From: Deltaproteobacteria bacterium
GTDB lineage: Bacteria; Desulfobacterota; Desulfobacteria; Desulfobacterales; Desulfatibacillaceae
NCBI GenBank assembly: GCA_016235345.1
Contig: JACRLG010000028.1
Location: forward strand, 64,001 to 128,000
Reading direction: 5' to 3'
DNA length: 64,000 nucleotides
Shown: piece by piece, positions 47,703 to 57,679 of the stretch
Layout of the letters: each line of letters opens with the position of its first letter
Numbering within the stretch: position 1 is the stretch's first letter
Program-made: the position numbers and the translations under genes
The notes under the pieces: model-generated
Seen by the model: the letters and a program-made list of their open reading frames with translations, nothing else
Database searches by the model: none
What the model was told of the DNA's origin: nothing

Positions 47703-50422
47703 TCCTGGCCGCCTTCCAGTCCGTCGGGCAGCTTGGTGGGCGGAGGCTCGGAAAGGGGCAGGCGCACGGTTAACACCGAGCCGCCCTCCGGCCTGTTTCG
47801 GGCCGTAATCACCCCCTGATGGGCGGCCACTATGCCACGGCATATTGCAAGCCCAAGACCCACCCCGCCCACTCCGGGATGGGAGCCCCGCAGAAATTTC
47901 TCGAACACGCGCTCCTCCTGCTCCTCACCCAGCCCCGGCCCCGAATCCGCCATGGAAACCGTGAAAAAGCCCTCGCCATGCGCGGCGGAAATTTCAATGG
48001 GGCTTTCCGGCGGGGTGTATTTGGCGGCGTTGTCCAGAATATTTACGAAAACCTGCTCGAAAAGCACCGGGTCAACGTTCACAAGTGGAAAATCCGGGGC
48101 AAGGTTCACTGTAATGGCTCTCCCGCCAAGGCGCTTTTCCATGCGCGAAAGGGCCGAGCCCACGATTTCCTCCAGGGGCGTCCACTCGTTTTTTGGCTTC
48201 ATCCCGCCTGATTCCAGTTTTACCATATCCAGAAGATTTCCCACAAGCCGCTCCATGCGTTCAGCCTCGGTGCAGATGGAGTTGAGCATCTCCGACTTGC
48301 GTGACTCGCATAGCCTGCCGCCCTCGTCCCTCAGAAGCGTGGAAAGGCCCGTTATGGCGGCAAGGGGGGTTCTTAAATCATGGGAGGCCGCACTTAGAAG
48401 CGAGCTTCGCATCTCCTCGGTCCTGGCCTTCAAGGCCGCCGACTTTGCCTCCTCGGAAAGCCGGGCGCGGGAAAGGGCAAGGGCCGCCTGACTCACGAAG
48501 GCTTCCAGAAAGGCCCTGCGATCCACGGTAAGGGTTTCCGGCGCGATTTCCCACATGGCCAGGACTCCCGGCGTTATCGAACCGAAAACCAGGGGGATTG
48601 CGGTGAGCTTCGCCCCCGGAAAGGTGTCCGTGCCCCGCCCGGCGCTCCTTGCCTGTTCTGCGGCCCAGCGCACCACGGCCAGTTCCTCATCCGAGATGGC
48701 GAAATCATCGGGGCTTTTCGCCGCCACGTAAAAGGCCCCCGAAGATACGGCAAGTAGCATGGCGGCCCGGCCCCCGAAAACCTCCGCCGCGTGCCGGGCG
48801 GTGATCCTGGCCGCCTCGTCCTCGTCCCTTACGGCAACGAGGTCCCTTGACAGGGCATAGAGTGCGGCGGTTCTTTCCTCGCGCTTTTTGGCCTCGTGCT
48901 CCTGGCGGCGTATGCGGGAGGTAAGCCCGCTTATTGAAAGCCCGACCGCGAACATCATGGCGAAGGTCAATATGTGGCGGGCGTGTTCCACGTTGAAGGT
49001 GTGATAGGGCGGCACCGAGAAAAAATCGTAGGCCGCCACGGAAAGGGCGGCGGCAAGAAGCGAGGGGCCGCGCCCGAATATGAAGGCTGCGCCCATTATG
49101 GCGGAAAGATGCAGCATCACAAGGTCAGGCAGGGCCAGAAAATTTCTGCCGATAACGGACAGCACGGCAGCCAGAGCCACCAGGGCGGACGCTGCGGCGT
49201 AGGGAGCAGGACGCAAGGCGGGTTTTGCAGGGGCTGGCGAATTTTCCGGCACTCCTTCACAAGGCCCGCCTGATATGAAATGAACCTCGATTTCCCCGCT
49301 TTCCCTGACCAGTTCATCCACCAAAGAGCCCTTGAAAACCTCCCGAAGCCGCCTTCTTAATGGCTTTCCTATAACTATGCGGGTTACGTTGTGCAGGCGG
49401 GCATAACGCAGGATTTCATCCCCCACCCGGTTGCCGGAGACCCTTGCAGTGTCGGCTCCAAGGGATTCGGCCAGCAGAAGGTGGGATTCAAGGCGTCTCC
49501 GGTCGGGCTCCCTTAAGGGGTAGGCATCCGGGGCGTCGGCGTAAATGGCGGTAAAGGGGGCGCGAAGCCCGGCTGCCATGCGCCTTGCGCCTCGGATCAC
49601 ACGCTCTGAAGAAGGGCTCGCGCCCACGCACACAAGGATGCGCTCGGCGGTTGGCCACGTTGCCGTTACACCGTGCTGAGTCCTGTACTCCCGGACGTCG
49701 GTATCAAGCCTCTCTGCTGCCCTTCTAAGGGCCAGTTCCCGCAAGGCCAGAAGATTTCCGCGCTTGAAAAAATTCTCAGCCGCCCTTTGGGCCGTTTCCG
49801 GCAGATAAACCTTGCCCTCTTTAAGGCGCACAAGAAGCTCATCCGGCGTAAGGTCAATAATCTCGATTGCGTCCGCCCTGTCCAGAACGTGGTCCGGCAA
49901 GGTCTCCCGCACCTTTACTCCCGTTATCTGGGCCACAACGTCGTTTAGGCTTTCAAGATGCTGAATGTTGACGGTGGTGTGGACCTCGATTCCGGCGTCC
50001 AGAAGCTCAAGCACGTCCTGCCACCTTTTGGGATGCCTGCTCTGTGGGGCGTTGGTGTGCGCAAGCTCATCCAGTAAAAGCACCTGGGGCCTTCGGGCCA
50101 GGGCGGTATCGAGATCGAACTCGAAAAGAGAGGCTCCCCTGTGGATCACCTCGCGCCGGGGCAGAACGGAAAGCCCATCCATCAGGGCCGCAGTCTCGGC
50201 TCTGCCGTGGGTTTCCACGCAGCCCACAACAACGTCAACGCCTTGTGACGCAAGCCTTTTGGCGGCAAGCAGCATGGAGTAGGTTTTTCCCACGCCCGGA
50301 GCGTAACCCAGAAAGACCTTCAAAACCGCCCGGTTCCGGCGATCCTCATCGGCTTTCACACGGGCAAGGAGCAGGTCCGGGTCGGGCCGGTCAGAGGGAG
50401 GCTGCATGGAAAAATTCGCCAT
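47699..50422 (-). CDS. kdpD: Sensor histidine kinase KdpD
   Basis: A 907-residue potassium/turgor sensor. The N-terminal KdpD domain has the Walker-like GYAPGVGKTYSMLLAAKRL and DELAHTNAPQSRHPKRWQDV motifs. A universal-stress-protein-like domain follows (about 250-370, ILVCVGASPSSERVIRGARR). Four closely spaced membrane helices lie at about 400-500, then a GAF-like region, and the kinase core with His in LLSAASHDLRTPLAAITG, N box NILDNAAKYTP, and GGVGLGLAICRGIV. All domains are present. It sits one base after kdpC and is coupled to kdpE. Confidence 0.95.
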   Translation of the reverse strand: MANFSMQPPSDRPDPDLLLARVKADEDRRNRAVLKVFLGYAPGVGKTYSMLLAAKRLASQGVDVVVGCVETHGRAETAALMDGLSVLPRREVIHRGASLFEFDLDTALARRPQVLLLDELAHTNAPQSRHPKRWQDVLELLDAGIEVHTTVNIQHLESLNDVVAQITGVKVRETLPDHVLDRADAIEIIDLTPDELLVRLKEGKVYLPETAQRAAENFFKRGNLLALRELALRRAAERLDTDVREYRTQHGVTATWPTAERILVCVGASPSSERVIRGARRMAAGLRAPFTAIYADAPDAYPLREPDRRRLESHLLLAESLGADTARVSGNRVGDEILRYARLHNVTRIVIGKPLRRRLREVFKGSLVDELVRESGEIEVHFISGGPCEGVPENSPAPAKPALRPAPYAAASALVALAAVLSVIGRNFLALPDLVMLHLSAIMGAAFIFGRGPSLLAAALSVAAYDFFSVPPYHTFNVEHARHILTFAMMFAVGLSISGLTSRIRRQEHEAKKREERTAALYALSRDLVAVRDEDEAARITARHAAEVFGGRAAMLLAVSSGAFYVAAKSPDDFAISDEELAVVRWAAEQARSAGRGTDTFPGAKLTAIPLVFGSITPGVLAMWEIAPETLTVDRRAFLEAFVSQAALALSRARLSEEAKSAALKARTEEMRSSLLSAASHDLRTPLAAITGLSTLLRDEGGRLCESRKSEMLNSICTEAERMERLVGNLLDMVKLESGGMKPKNEWTPLEEIVGSALSRMEKRLGGRAITVNLAPDFPLVNVDPVLFEQVFVNILDNAAKYTPPESPIEISAAHGEGFFTVSMADSGPGLGEEQEERVFEKFLRGSHPGVGGVGLGLAICRGIVAAHQGVITARNRPEGGSVLTVRLPLSEPPPTKLPDGLEGGQE

Positions 50423-50423
50423 T

Positions 50424-51026
50424 TCATTGACCCTTGTTCGGGCTTTTCGGAGTCAACCGCAAAAGGCTCAGATTCAGCTTTAATACATTTACCCTGGGCT
50501 CGCCAAGAATTCCGAAGGTGCGGCCCTCCACGGACCCGGCAACGAGCTTTTGCACCGCTTCCCGCGAAAGGCCCCTTTCCCTCGCCACCCGGTCAACCTG
50601 AAAAAACGCGGCTGCGGGCGAGATGTGCGGGTCGAGGCCGCTTGCCGATGCGGTGGCAAGATCAACGGGAACCTTGCCGGTGCTTGCCGGGTTTTCGGCG
50701 CGCAGCTTCTGTGCTCTTTCCGCCGCCGCCGTTTGAAGGGCAGGGTTCAAAGGCCCAAGATTGGACCCGCCTGAAAGCGCCCCGTTATACGGATGAACAG
50801 ACGTTGCGGACGGGCGGGGCCGAAACCATCCGGGGCCTTCAAAGGCTTGTCCGATCAGTTCCGAGCCCGCAGCCTTGTTGTTTTCCATTATGATACTCCC
50901 GTTTGCCTCAAATGGAAACATTGCCTGGGCCAGGGCCGTAATCAGGGCCGGATATCCCAGTCCCAAAAGAAGGGTGAAGGCCAAAAGGAGCGTGAGAGCC
51001 GGACGGAATGCTGGTTGGGTTTTCAT
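50424..51026 (-). CDS. kdpC: Potassium-transporting ATPase subunit KdpC
   Basis: 200 residues. A single N-terminal membrane helix ([20 protein letters not shown]) precedes a periplasmic domain with [20 protein letters not shown] and [19 protein letters not shown], both KdpC landmarks. KdpC stabilises the KdpFAB complex. Its ATG overlaps the kdpB stop (ATGA). Confidence 0.95.
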   Translation of the reverse strand: MKTQPAFRPALTLLLAFTLLLGLGYPALITALAQAMFPFEANGSIIMENNKAAGSELIGQAFEGPGWFRPRPSATSVHPYNGALSGGSNLGPLNPALQTAAAERAQKLRAENPASTGKVPVDLATASASGLDPHISPAAAFFQVDRVARERGLSREAVQKLVAGSVEGRTFGILGEPRVNVLKLNLSLLRLTPKSPNKGQ

Positions 51027-53101
51027 TTCACCCCCATTAGGCTCAAAAGGATGTCGGTTATCTTTATCAGCGGGAAGGGGAAAAGGAGTCCCCCAAGACC
51101 GTAAATCAGGATATTCCTCCGCAAAAGCACCCCTGCGGGGGCGGGTTTCATGCTGATTCCCCTAAGGGCCAGGGGAATCAGGCCCACTATCATAAGGGCG
51201 TTTACGATGACAGCCGACAAAACCGCGCTTGCGGGGGAACTTAGACCCATCACGTTGAACGCCCCAAGGGCCGGGTAGGTGGAGGCGAAGGCCGCAGGTA
51301 TTATGGCGAAATACTTTGATACATCGTTGGCTATGGAAAAAGTGGTGAGAGCCCCCCGCGTCATGAGCATCTGCTTTCCGATCTCCACAACTTCCAGTAA
51401 TTTGGTGGGGTTGGAGTCGAGGTCCACCATGTTCCCCGCCTCCTTGGCCGCCTGGGTGCCGGAATTCATGGCCACCGCGACGTCCGCCTGGGCAAGGGCC
51501 GGGGCGTCGTTGGTCCCATCCCCCGTCATGGCCACCATGTGGCCCTTTGCCTGAAAATCCCTTATAAGGGTCAGCTTGCGCTCAGGAGTCGCCTCTGCAA
51601 GAAAATCGTCAACACCGGCCTCGGCGGCTATGGCCGCCGCCGTAAGAGGGTTGTCGCCGGTTATCATTATGGTTTTTATGCCCATCTTGCGCATGGCCGC
51701 GAAGCGCTCTTTTATTCCGCCCTTCACGATGTCCTTCAAGTGGATGACCCCAAGGACTTTTTCATCCTCCGCCACGATGAGTGGTGTCGCTCCCTGGCGG
51801 GCAAGCTCGTCAACCGCCTCCCGCACCTTGGGGGCAATGGTTCCGCCTCTGGCTTTTACGAAGCGCTCCACAGCGTCCACCGCGCCCTTCCGGATTTTTT
51901 TGCCGCCTGCGTCAACGCCGCTCATGCGGGTTTCGGCTGAAAAGGGCACAAAGATCGCGGAGATTTCCCCAAGGTCCCGGCCCCTTATGCCGAAGCGCTC
52001 CTTGGCCAGAACCGTTATGCTCCTGCCTTCGGGGGTTTCGTCCGCAAGACTCGCCAGTTGCGCCGCCTCGGCCAGCCGCCTTTCGGTGAAGCCGGGCGCT
52101 GGTATGAAGTTCACCGCCTCCCGGTTTCCAAGGGTGATGGTGCCGGTCTTGTCCAGCAAAAGCACGTCCACGTCCCCCGCAGCTTCAACCGCCCTGCCCG
52201 ATGTTGCCAGCACGTTGGCCCCGATCAATCTGTCCATACCCGCGATGCCAATGGCTGAAAGAAGCCCGCCGATGGTGGTGGGTATAAGGCAGACCGCAAG
52301 GGCCGAAAGCACGGTGAGGGTGACGGGGCTGCCCTGTCCGGTGGCTTTCACGGCGTAAACCGAAAAGGGGTAAAGGGTGGCCACCGCAAGGAGAAAGACG
52401 ATGGTGAGCCCGGCAAGAAGAATGGAAAGGGCTATCTCGTTGGGAGTCTTGCGCCTTTTGGCCCCCTCCACCATGGCTATCATGCGGTCAAGGAAGGTCT
52501 CGCCCGCCTCGGCGGTTATGCGTATAACGAGCCTGTCCGACAATACCCTGGTGCCGCCCGTGACCGCACTTCTGTCTCCGCCGCTTTCCCGTATCACCGG
52601 GGCGCTTTCGCCTGTTATGGCGCTTTCGTCCACCGAGGCCACGCCGCCTATAACCTCTCCGTCGCCGGGTATGATTTCCCCGGCCTCCACCGCCACCACG
52701 TCGCCTTTTTTCAGAAGCGCCGAGGCCATATCCTCGGTAAGGGACTGGTCCCCTCCGGGCTGTAAAAGGCGGCGGGCCGTGACGTCCTTCCTGGTTTTCC
52801 TAAGGGCGTCGGCCTGGGCCTTGCCCCTGCCTTCGGCCAGTGCTTCGGCGAAATTTGAAAAAAACACGGTGAACCAGAGCCACACCGAAACGGCCAGAAT
52901 AAAGCCCGCAGGGGCCTCTCCTCGCCCGGTTATCAAGGCGTGGATAAAAAGCGCCGTGGTAAAGGCGCTTCCGGCCTCAACAACGAACATGACCGGATTT
53001 CTCGCCATAAGGCGCGGATCGAGCTTCTTGAAAGCGTCCCTTACGGCTCCGATGACCAGGGCCTTTTCGAAAAGACGCCTTGATTTTGTTTTATCGCTCA
53101 T
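51023..53101 (-). CDS. kdpB: Potassium-transporting P-type ATPase subunit KdpB
   Basis: 692 residues from the ATG at 53101 (AAGGAG nine bases upstream). It is the P-type ATPase subunit of the high-affinity K+ pump. The phosphorylated Asp is in [13 protein letters not shown], the actuator motif is [14 protein letters not shown], the nucleotide-domain segment is [10 protein letters not shown], and the hinge is [20 protein letters not shown]. Membrane helices occur at about 40-85 and 230-300 and near the C-terminus. It lies 25 bp after kdpA and overlaps kdpC. Confidence 0.97.
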   Translation of the reverse strand: MSDKTKSRRLFEKALVIGAVRDAFKKLDPRLMARNPVMFVVEAGSAFTTALFIHALITGRGEAPAGFILAVSVWLWFTVFFSNFAEALAEGRGKAQADALRKTRKDVTARRLLQPGGDQSLTEDMASALLKKGDVVAVEAGEIIPGDGEVIGGVASVDESAITGESAPVIRESGGDRSAVTGGTRVLSDRLVIRITAEAGETFLDRMIAMVEGAKRRKTPNEIALSILLAGLTIVFLLAVATLYPFSVYAVKATGQGSPVTLTVLSALAVCLIPTTIGGLLSAIGIAGMDRLIGANVLATSGRAVEAAGDVDVLLLDKTGTITLGNREAVNFIPAPGFTERRLAEAAQLASLADETPEGRSITVLAKERFGIRGRDLGEISAIFVPFSAETRMSGVDAGGKKIRKGAVDAVERFVKARGGTIAPKVREAVDELARQGATPLIVAEDEKVLGVIHLKDIVKGGIKERFAAMRKMGIKTIMITGDNPLTAAAIAAEAGVDDFLAEATPERKLTLIRDFQAKGHMVAMTGDGTNDAPALAQADVAVAMNSGTQAAKEAGNMVDLDSNPTKLLEVVEIGKQMLMTRGALTTFSIANDVSKYFAIIPAAFASTYPALGAFNVMGLSSPASAVLSAVIVNALMIVGLIPLALRGISMKPAPAGVLLRRNILIYGLGGLLFPFPLIKITDILLSLMGVK

Positions 53102-53126
53102 GGAAGGGCGCTCCTTGCCAATATCG

Positions 53127-54869
53127 TCACTTAAAAAGCATAAGATGTTCAACTAGTGGTCCAAGAGCCAGCGCCGGAATGAAGGTCAGCGCCCCCACAA
53201 GCACCAGGGTTCCCAGAAGAAGCGCCGCGAAAAGCACAGTGTCCGTGGGAAGTGTGCCCGAAGACGCCGGAACGGTCCGCTTTCTGGCAAGGCTTCCGGC
53301 CAGGGCCAGGACAGGCACTATCACCCAGAATCGCCCGGCCAACATGCAAAGGCCCGTTGCCACGGTGTGAAAGAGGTTGGACGCGTCAAGGCCCGCAAAG
53401 GCCGAGCCGTTGTTGTTGGCGGCTGACGAGTAGGCGTACAAAAGCTCGGAAAAACCGTGCGGCCCAGGGTTCGCCACTGTGGCGTGGCCGGAAAGGGTCA
53501 CGCAGGCCATTGCCGTTCCCAAAAGGACAAATGCCGGAGGGATGAGGATTCCAAGGCTGGCGGCCTGCATCTCGTAAGCTGAAAGTTTTTTGCCCAGATA
53601 CTCCGGGGTGCGCCCCACCATAAGTCCCGCGATGAAAACCGCCACCACCGCGAAAAGTATCATGCCGTAAAGGCCGGAGCCAACGCCGCCGAAGACCACC
53701 TCGCCAAGCTGAATAAGCCACATGGGAATGAGGCCGCCAAGGGGGGTGAAGCTGTCGTGCGTGGCGTTCACCGAACCGTTGGAGGCGGCGGTTGTGGCGA
53801 CAGCCCACAGGGCACTTTCTGCGGCCCCGAACCGCACCTCTTTGCCCTCCATGTTGCCGCCCGACTGAAAAGCCCCGGCTTTTTGGTCAACGCCAGCGCT
53901 GTCAAGGGCCGGGTTTCCCGAAAGCTCGGCCCCGGCGCACAAAAATGACAGGGGCAGAATAACCGCCATCATCACGGCGAAAAGCACGTATCCCTGGCGC
54001 TGGGCCTTCACCATGCGCCCGAAGAAGAAGCAGAAAGCGGCTGGAATCAGCAGAATTGCCAGAAGCTCCGCGAAATTTGAAAGGGGCGTGGGGTTCTCGA
54101 AGGGGTGCGCCGAATTGGCGTTATAGTATCCCCCTCCGTTGGTGCCCAGTTGCTTTACGGCCACCTGGGAGGCGACAGGCCCAAGGGCAAGGCTGACACT
54201 TTCGACCGGATTTCCGTTTGAATCGGCCACCGGGGCGGCGAGCGCGATTTCCGCCTTGGCGTCAAAGGTCTGGACAAGCCCCTGGGACACCAGAAAGACC
54301 GAGAAAACAAGGGCCAGAGGAAGAAGGATGTACACCACGCCGCGCACAAGGTCCGTCCAGAAGCATCCGATGCCGTCCTCGCTGTTTCGGGTGAAGCTCC
54401 GGGTGAGGGCCACGGCCACCGCCATGCCGGTTGCGGCTGAAAGAAAATTCTGAACAGTAAGCCCCGCCATCTGGGTGAGCTGGCTCATGACTGCCTCGCC
54501 CGCATAGGCCTGCCAGTTGGTGTTGGTAACAAAGCTCACGGCGGTATTGAAGGCCACCTGGGGTGAAACGGCCCCGAATCCCGCCGGGTTTCCCGGCAGA
54601 AAGCCCTGGAGCCTTTCAAGGGCGTAAACCGCGAAAAAGCCCAGAAGGTTGAAGATCAACAAATGTTTCGCGTAGGTCTTCCAGTGGGTGTCTGCGTCTT
54701 CCGCAACCCCCGCCATCCTTAAAAGGAGGCGCTCCAAAGGCCCCAGAATCTTACGGGAAAAACGGTTCTCCCCCCGGTAAACCCTGGCCATGTAATTGCC
54801 GAGCGGCATGGCCAACAGGGTGAGCAGCCCGAAAAAGCCGAGAATCTTTATTGCGATAAGGGCGTTCAT
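53127..54869 (-). CDS. kdpA: Potassium-transporting ATPase subunit KdpA
   Basis: A 580-residue K+-binding channel-like subunit of the superfamily of K+ transporters. Selectivity-filter-type segments are visible: [49 protein letters not shown] and [16 protein letters not shown]. The ATG at 54869 (GGAG eight bases upstream) is chosen over a GTG at 54878. The ATG overlaps the end of kdpF. Order and spacing are the standard kdpFABC. Confidence 0.96.
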   Translation of the reverse strand: MNALIAIKILGFFGLLTLLAMPLGNYMARVYRGENRFSRKILGPLERLLLRMAGVAEDADTHWKTYAKHLLIFNLLGFFAVYALERLQGFLPGNPAGFGAVSPQVAFNTAVSFVTNTNWQAYAGEAVMSQLTQMAGLTVQNFLSAATGMAVAVALTRSFTRNSEDGIGCFWTDLVRGVVYILLPLALVFSVFLVSQGLVQTFDAKAEIALAAPVADSNGNPVESVSLALGPVASQVAVKQLGTNGGGYYNANSAHPFENPTPLSNFAELLAILLIPAAFCFFFGRMVKAQRQGYVLFAVMMAVILPLSFLCAGAELSGNPALDSAGVDQKAGAFQSGGNMEGKEVRFGAAESALWAVATTAASNGSVNATHDSFTPLGGLIPMWLIQLGEVVFGGVGSGLYGMILFAVVAVFIAGLMVGRTPEYLGKKLSAYEMQAASLGILIPPAFVLLGTAMACVTLSGHATVANPGPHGFSELLYAYSSAANNNGSAFAGLDASNLFHTVATGLCMLAGRFWVIVPVLALAGSLARKRTVPASSGTLPTDTVLFAALLLGTLVLVGALTFIPALALGPLVEHLMLFK

Positions 54870-54958
54870 CAGAACCACTCCGGTTTGAGAAGTGCCACAA
54901 AAAGATAGACCAGAAGCAATGCCGCCAGTATCCCGCCGGTATAGAGAAAAAATTCCAT
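54869..54958 (-). CDS. kdpF: Potassium-transporting ATPase small subunit KdpF
   Basis: 29 residues (MEFFLYTGGILAALLLVYLF then VALLKPEWF), a single membrane helix with the typical KdpF ending ALLKPEWF. GGAGG lies five bases before the ATG. It stabilises the Kdp complex. Confidence 0.9.
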   Translation of the reverse strand: MEFFLYTGGILAALLLVYLFVALLKPEWF

Positions 54959-54969
54959 AATTCCTCCTT

Positions 54970-55053
54970 TCACAGCTTCAGCAGAAGCCACGAAAACCCC
55001 ATGGTCAATATGAAAAAGACAACCGGAATTCCAATTGAAGTGATGTCGCTCAT
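54970..55053 (-). CDS. Putative 27-residue membrane protein upstream of kdpF
   Basis: Reads MSDITSIGIPVVFFILTMGF then SWLLLKL. It has an ATG with a strong Shine-Dalgarno (GGGAGGG, seven bases upstream) and one predicted membrane helix, and ends 11 bases before the kdpF ATG; the kdpF Shine-Dalgarno directly follows its stop. It is too short for most gene callers. Its position at the head of the operon and its helix suggest a second KdpF-like accessory peptide or a translational leader. I know no family for it; the reality of translation is inferred. Confidence 0.55.
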   Translation of the reverse strand: MSDITSIGIPVVFFILTMGFSWLLLKL

Positions 55054-55399
55054 GTTGCCCTCCCCTTTTGGGCGGTGGGATTTTCCGGTCAACCGGAATC
55101 ATCCGCCCTTTTGATACAAGGATAAGGCATGGCGCATCAGGATGGGGTAAAACTAGCGCCTAAGGGCATAAGGAAAACATAAAGGACGGGAACCGGCGAA
55201 ATTTGGCGATAAGGAGGAAACGCCGGATTATCGTTCTGAAGCCTTGTTGGGGGAAAGGGCCTTTAACGGCATGAACCGACTGGTGTCACGCGGTATGGTA
55301 AATTTGCTTTTGGAAACGGGCCGGGCTATGGTGGGCCTCTTGCATCTTGTTTCAAATCCGCCCGAACCGCCCCATTATGTCGGAATGAAAGGAAGCATC
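55054..55399 (-). promoter_or_regulatory. kdp control region with tandem direct repeats
   Basis: The gap between the kdp operon and the divergent cupin gene. It holds two direct repeats, CATAAGGA (55167-55174) and CATAAAGGA (55178-55186), 11 bp apart start to start, i.e. one helical turn, as expected for tandem OmpR-family (KdpE) binding. They lie about 115-135 bp upstream of the first ATG at 55053. No convincing -35/-10 pair was found by eye. Confidence 0.45.
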
Positions 55400-55864
55400 A
55401 TGAAACGCATATCCACGCTACGCGCCAGAGTCATCCTTCTTTGCCTCACGGGTCTTCTCCTGTTCGCGCCGCTTTCGCTCGCTGACGGATACAACCAGGG
55501 CGTCACTTCGGAAGTCCTCAAAAAGGCCGCCACCACCGCCAACGGGCAAAAAATCGCCTTTCCCGTTACGGACAAGGCGGAGGTGACCGCCGCGATGGTT
55601 TCGATAGCCCCGGGCGCTGAAACCGGCTGGCACAGGCATCCCATGCCGGTTTACGCCTACGTTCTGTCCGGGAGCCTCTCCGTTTCTCTTGAGGACGGCG
55701 GCCTGCTTTCCTACTCGCCCGGCGATGTCATCATCGAGGTTGTGGACACCCTGCACAACGGCAAAAACATTGGAAGCGATCCGGTGAAACTGGTGGTTTT
55801 CTACCTGGGAAGCGAGGGGGTTCCTCTGGCCGTAAAAGAGGCGCCTGCGGAAAAAGTCAAATAG
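55400..55864 (+). CDS. Exported cupin-domain protein
   Basis: 154 residues from the ATG at 55400 (GGAAG upstream); the long in-frame extension to 55244 has no signal peptide at its start and is rejected. The signal peptide is within residues 1-30 (core VILLCLTGLLLFAPLSLA). The cupin motif 1 is GAETGWHRHPMPVYAYVLSG, with two His and a following Glu position occupied by Tyr/Val, and motif 2 is YSPGDVIIEVVDTLHNGKN. It is a single-domain periplasmic cupin; the metal and substrate are unknown. It is divergent from kdp. Confidence 0.75.
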   Translation: MKRISTLRARVILLCLTGLLLFAPLSLADGYNQGVTSEVLKKAATTANGQKIAFPVTDKAEVTAAMVSIAPGAETGWHRHPMPVYAYVLSGSLSVSLEDGGLLSYSPGDVIIEVVDTLHNGKNIGSDPVKLVVFYLGSEGVPLAVKEAPAEKVK

Positions 55865-55899
55865 CGGATAGCCGGTACATAACGTAATAATTGAAAATC

Positions 55900-55946
55900 G
55901 CCTCATGCCCCATCCCGAAATGCCTTCGAGATGGGGTATGAGGCGT
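55900..55946. terminator. Bidirectional terminator between cupin and Cache genes
   Basis: GCCTCATGCCCCATC pairs with GATGGGGTATGAGGC (one mismatch) around a 13-base loop. Confidence 0.75.
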
Positions 55947-55952
55947 TCTGCA

Positions 55953-57152
55953 TTATTTTTCGCCGTCCTTCTTCACTTCCGAAAGCTCGGCTATGCCGTA
56001 GCACCAGCCGTTCAGTTTTGATTTCCTGAAAATGCAGGTCCTGCCCAAGCCGCCCATATCCCATTGGACCGTCCCCTCTTTCGAGGCGTGCATCTGCTTT
56101 ACGGCGGCCTCCAAAGACGGGCTTCCCATCTCGGACGTGTAAACGAACAGGAAGTCCCTGTTCTGGTGAAGGGCGGTCCTGCCCAGGCCATCCATTGCAA
56201 AAAAAAGTTGGTTGGAGGGCAGCAATATGGCTTCCCGCAGCCTGTCGTTCAACGGTTCGATGAATACCGATGCTCCGAGCGCCCCGATGACCCGCCCGTC
56301 TTTTTTCACCGGGACCCCCAGCACTGCGGATTTTAGCCCGGTTGACTTTGAAATCACGAGACTGCCTGTCACGTCTTTTCCCGCCATGAGATCGGAGAAA
56401 TACGGACGATCCGAAAGGGTCTTGTCCTGGCGGCCTTTTTCCACGGTGAAATAGGTTCCGTCGGGCCGGACGAAAAAATGCGCGCCCGAAGCGCCGGTCT
56501 TGGCCATTGCCGCAAGCAGGGGCCGGATGGCTTTCCAGTCGCCGCTTTTGGCCGCGCTTGTTTCTGCGATGATTGAAAGCGACGAGAGGACCCCTTCCAG
56601 TTGAGCGTCCGCAGATGAGATCAAAAGGCCCAAGGCAGAACGGGCGTCCACGGAAAAGGACAAGCCCTGGTCCATCTCGTCTTCGTACAGGCCGGAGCCC
56701 AGCCACCATGTGTCGTCCACCTTTTTCACATAGCCCAGCTTGGGGCCGATTTTGCGGGTGAGGCGGTCCTCCCAGTTGTACCGAAACCAGCCGGAGCCCT
56801 GGATGGCCAGGGCCATCAACTCCCGGATGATCTTCTTGCCGTCCGTGTCGGTGCGCTCGATGAGGTTTTTTCCCACCAATTCGGGCTGCCCGCCGTGGGC
56901 AAGTACGTTTCCTTTAAAGTCATAGGCGAAGATGTAGAGATTGCCGCGCACAAAGGGGCCGCTTTGGTTCATGAACTCGGAAAGGGCCTTTGCCTTTCCG
57001 TTGGCCTGTGCGAAATCCACGGCTTTGTCCACGAACGAGATCACATCATCCCTGGTAATCGCGCCGTTGGGGCCGTCCGCAAAGGCCGGGGAAAACCCCG
57101 CAAACAGGCAGACGACCACCGCAAGCAATGCCAACAAAGCTTTTTTATCCAT
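55953..57152 (-). CDS. Exported protein with two Cache domains and no output domain
   Basis: 399 residues. The signal peptide is residues 1-25 (core LLALLAVVVCLFAGF, ending AFA). The first half is a single Cache_2-type domain (DDVISFVDKAVDFAQANGKA, NLYIFAYDFKGNVLAHGG, GSGWFRYNWEDR, WWLGSGLY). The second half is a dCache/PAS-like sensor (AHFFVRPDGTYFTVE, DRPYFSDLMAGKD, VLGVPVKKDGRVIGALGASV). No second membrane helix, HAMP, kinase, methyl-accepting or GGDEF domain follows, so it is a free periplasmic sensor-like protein. It may pass a ligand signal to another membrane protein. The start ATG has AAGGAAAG upstream. Ligand unknown. Confidence 0.75.
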   Translation of the reverse strand: MDKKALLALLAVVVCLFAGFSPAFADGPNGAITRDDVISFVDKAVDFAQANGKAKALSEFMNQSGPFVRGNLYIFAYDFKGNVLAHGGQPELVGKNLIERTDTDGKKIIRELMALAIQGSGWFRYNWEDRLTRKIGPKLGYVKKVDDTWWLGSGLYEDEMDQGLSFSVDARSALGLLISSADAQLEGVLSSLSIIAETSAAKSGDWKAIRPLLAAMAKTGASGAHFFVRPDGTYFTVEKGRQDKTLSDRPYFSDLMAGKDVTGSLVISKSTGLKSAVLGVPVKKDGRVIGALGASVFIEPLNDRLREAILLPSNQLFFAMDGLGRTALHQNRDFLFVYTSEMGSPSLEAAVKQMHASKEGTVQWDMGGLGRTCIFRKSKLNGWCYGIAELSEVKKDGEK

Positions 57153-57196
57153 TTGACTTTCCTTATTTTTGAACCGTTTTTTGAATTTGCCGAATT

Positions 57197-57571
57197 TTAA
57201 GCCTGGTTCACCGAAACTTCGGTGAAAAGCTCGCCGTTTTCACCCATGAGCGACTCGCCCATGTTCTTTATTGAAAGCGAAAGCGCTCCGGTTTCGTGAA
57301 GCGCCACGTGGCCGGACCTGGAAAGGGCGGAAAGTGCGTTGTCGAAGGCGTTGCCTTCCATTTCCAGGGCCTTGCGCAACTGGGCAATTTTGACCCGCTG
57401 GCCCTTTTGGGGGGCCATTTTCGACAGGGCCTCCATTATATCTGCGCCCTCGCCCGTGGCCGCCTTCCTGTTGACCGGAGAATCGGACATCCCGGTGAAT
57501 TTTTTAAGCTCCGCGACTTCCTTTTCCAGCCTCTCCACACGCGCCAGAAGCGCAAGAATGCGGTCATCCAT
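57197..57571 (-). CDS. Hypothetical coiled-coil / winged-helix-like protein
   Basis: 124 residues. The N-terminus (ILALLARVERLEKEVAELKK) is a short leucine-zipper-like coiled coil. The middle and C-terminal part (KIAQLRKALEMEGNAFDNAL, SALSRSGHVALHETG) resembles a winged-helix fold, so a small DNA-binding or scaffold protein is possible. No family recognised. It lies 44 bp upstream of the Cache gene on the same strand and could be co-transcribed. Divergent from the metallo-hydrolase gene. Confidence 0.6.
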   Translation of the reverse strand: MDDRILALLARVERLEKEVAELKKFTGMSDSPVNRKAATGEGADIMEALSKMAPQKGQRVKIAQLRKALEMEGNAFDNALSALSRSGHVALHETGALSLSIKNMGESLMGENGELFTEVSVNQA

Positions 57572-57679
57572 GAGTTTTCCCCCTGATTTTCGACGCTTTT
57601 TGTTGTAAGATGCATCTTAGCGCGATAACTGCCGGAGAGAAAGAATAAATTTTTCAAAACCCCTCAATTGCGATCGATA

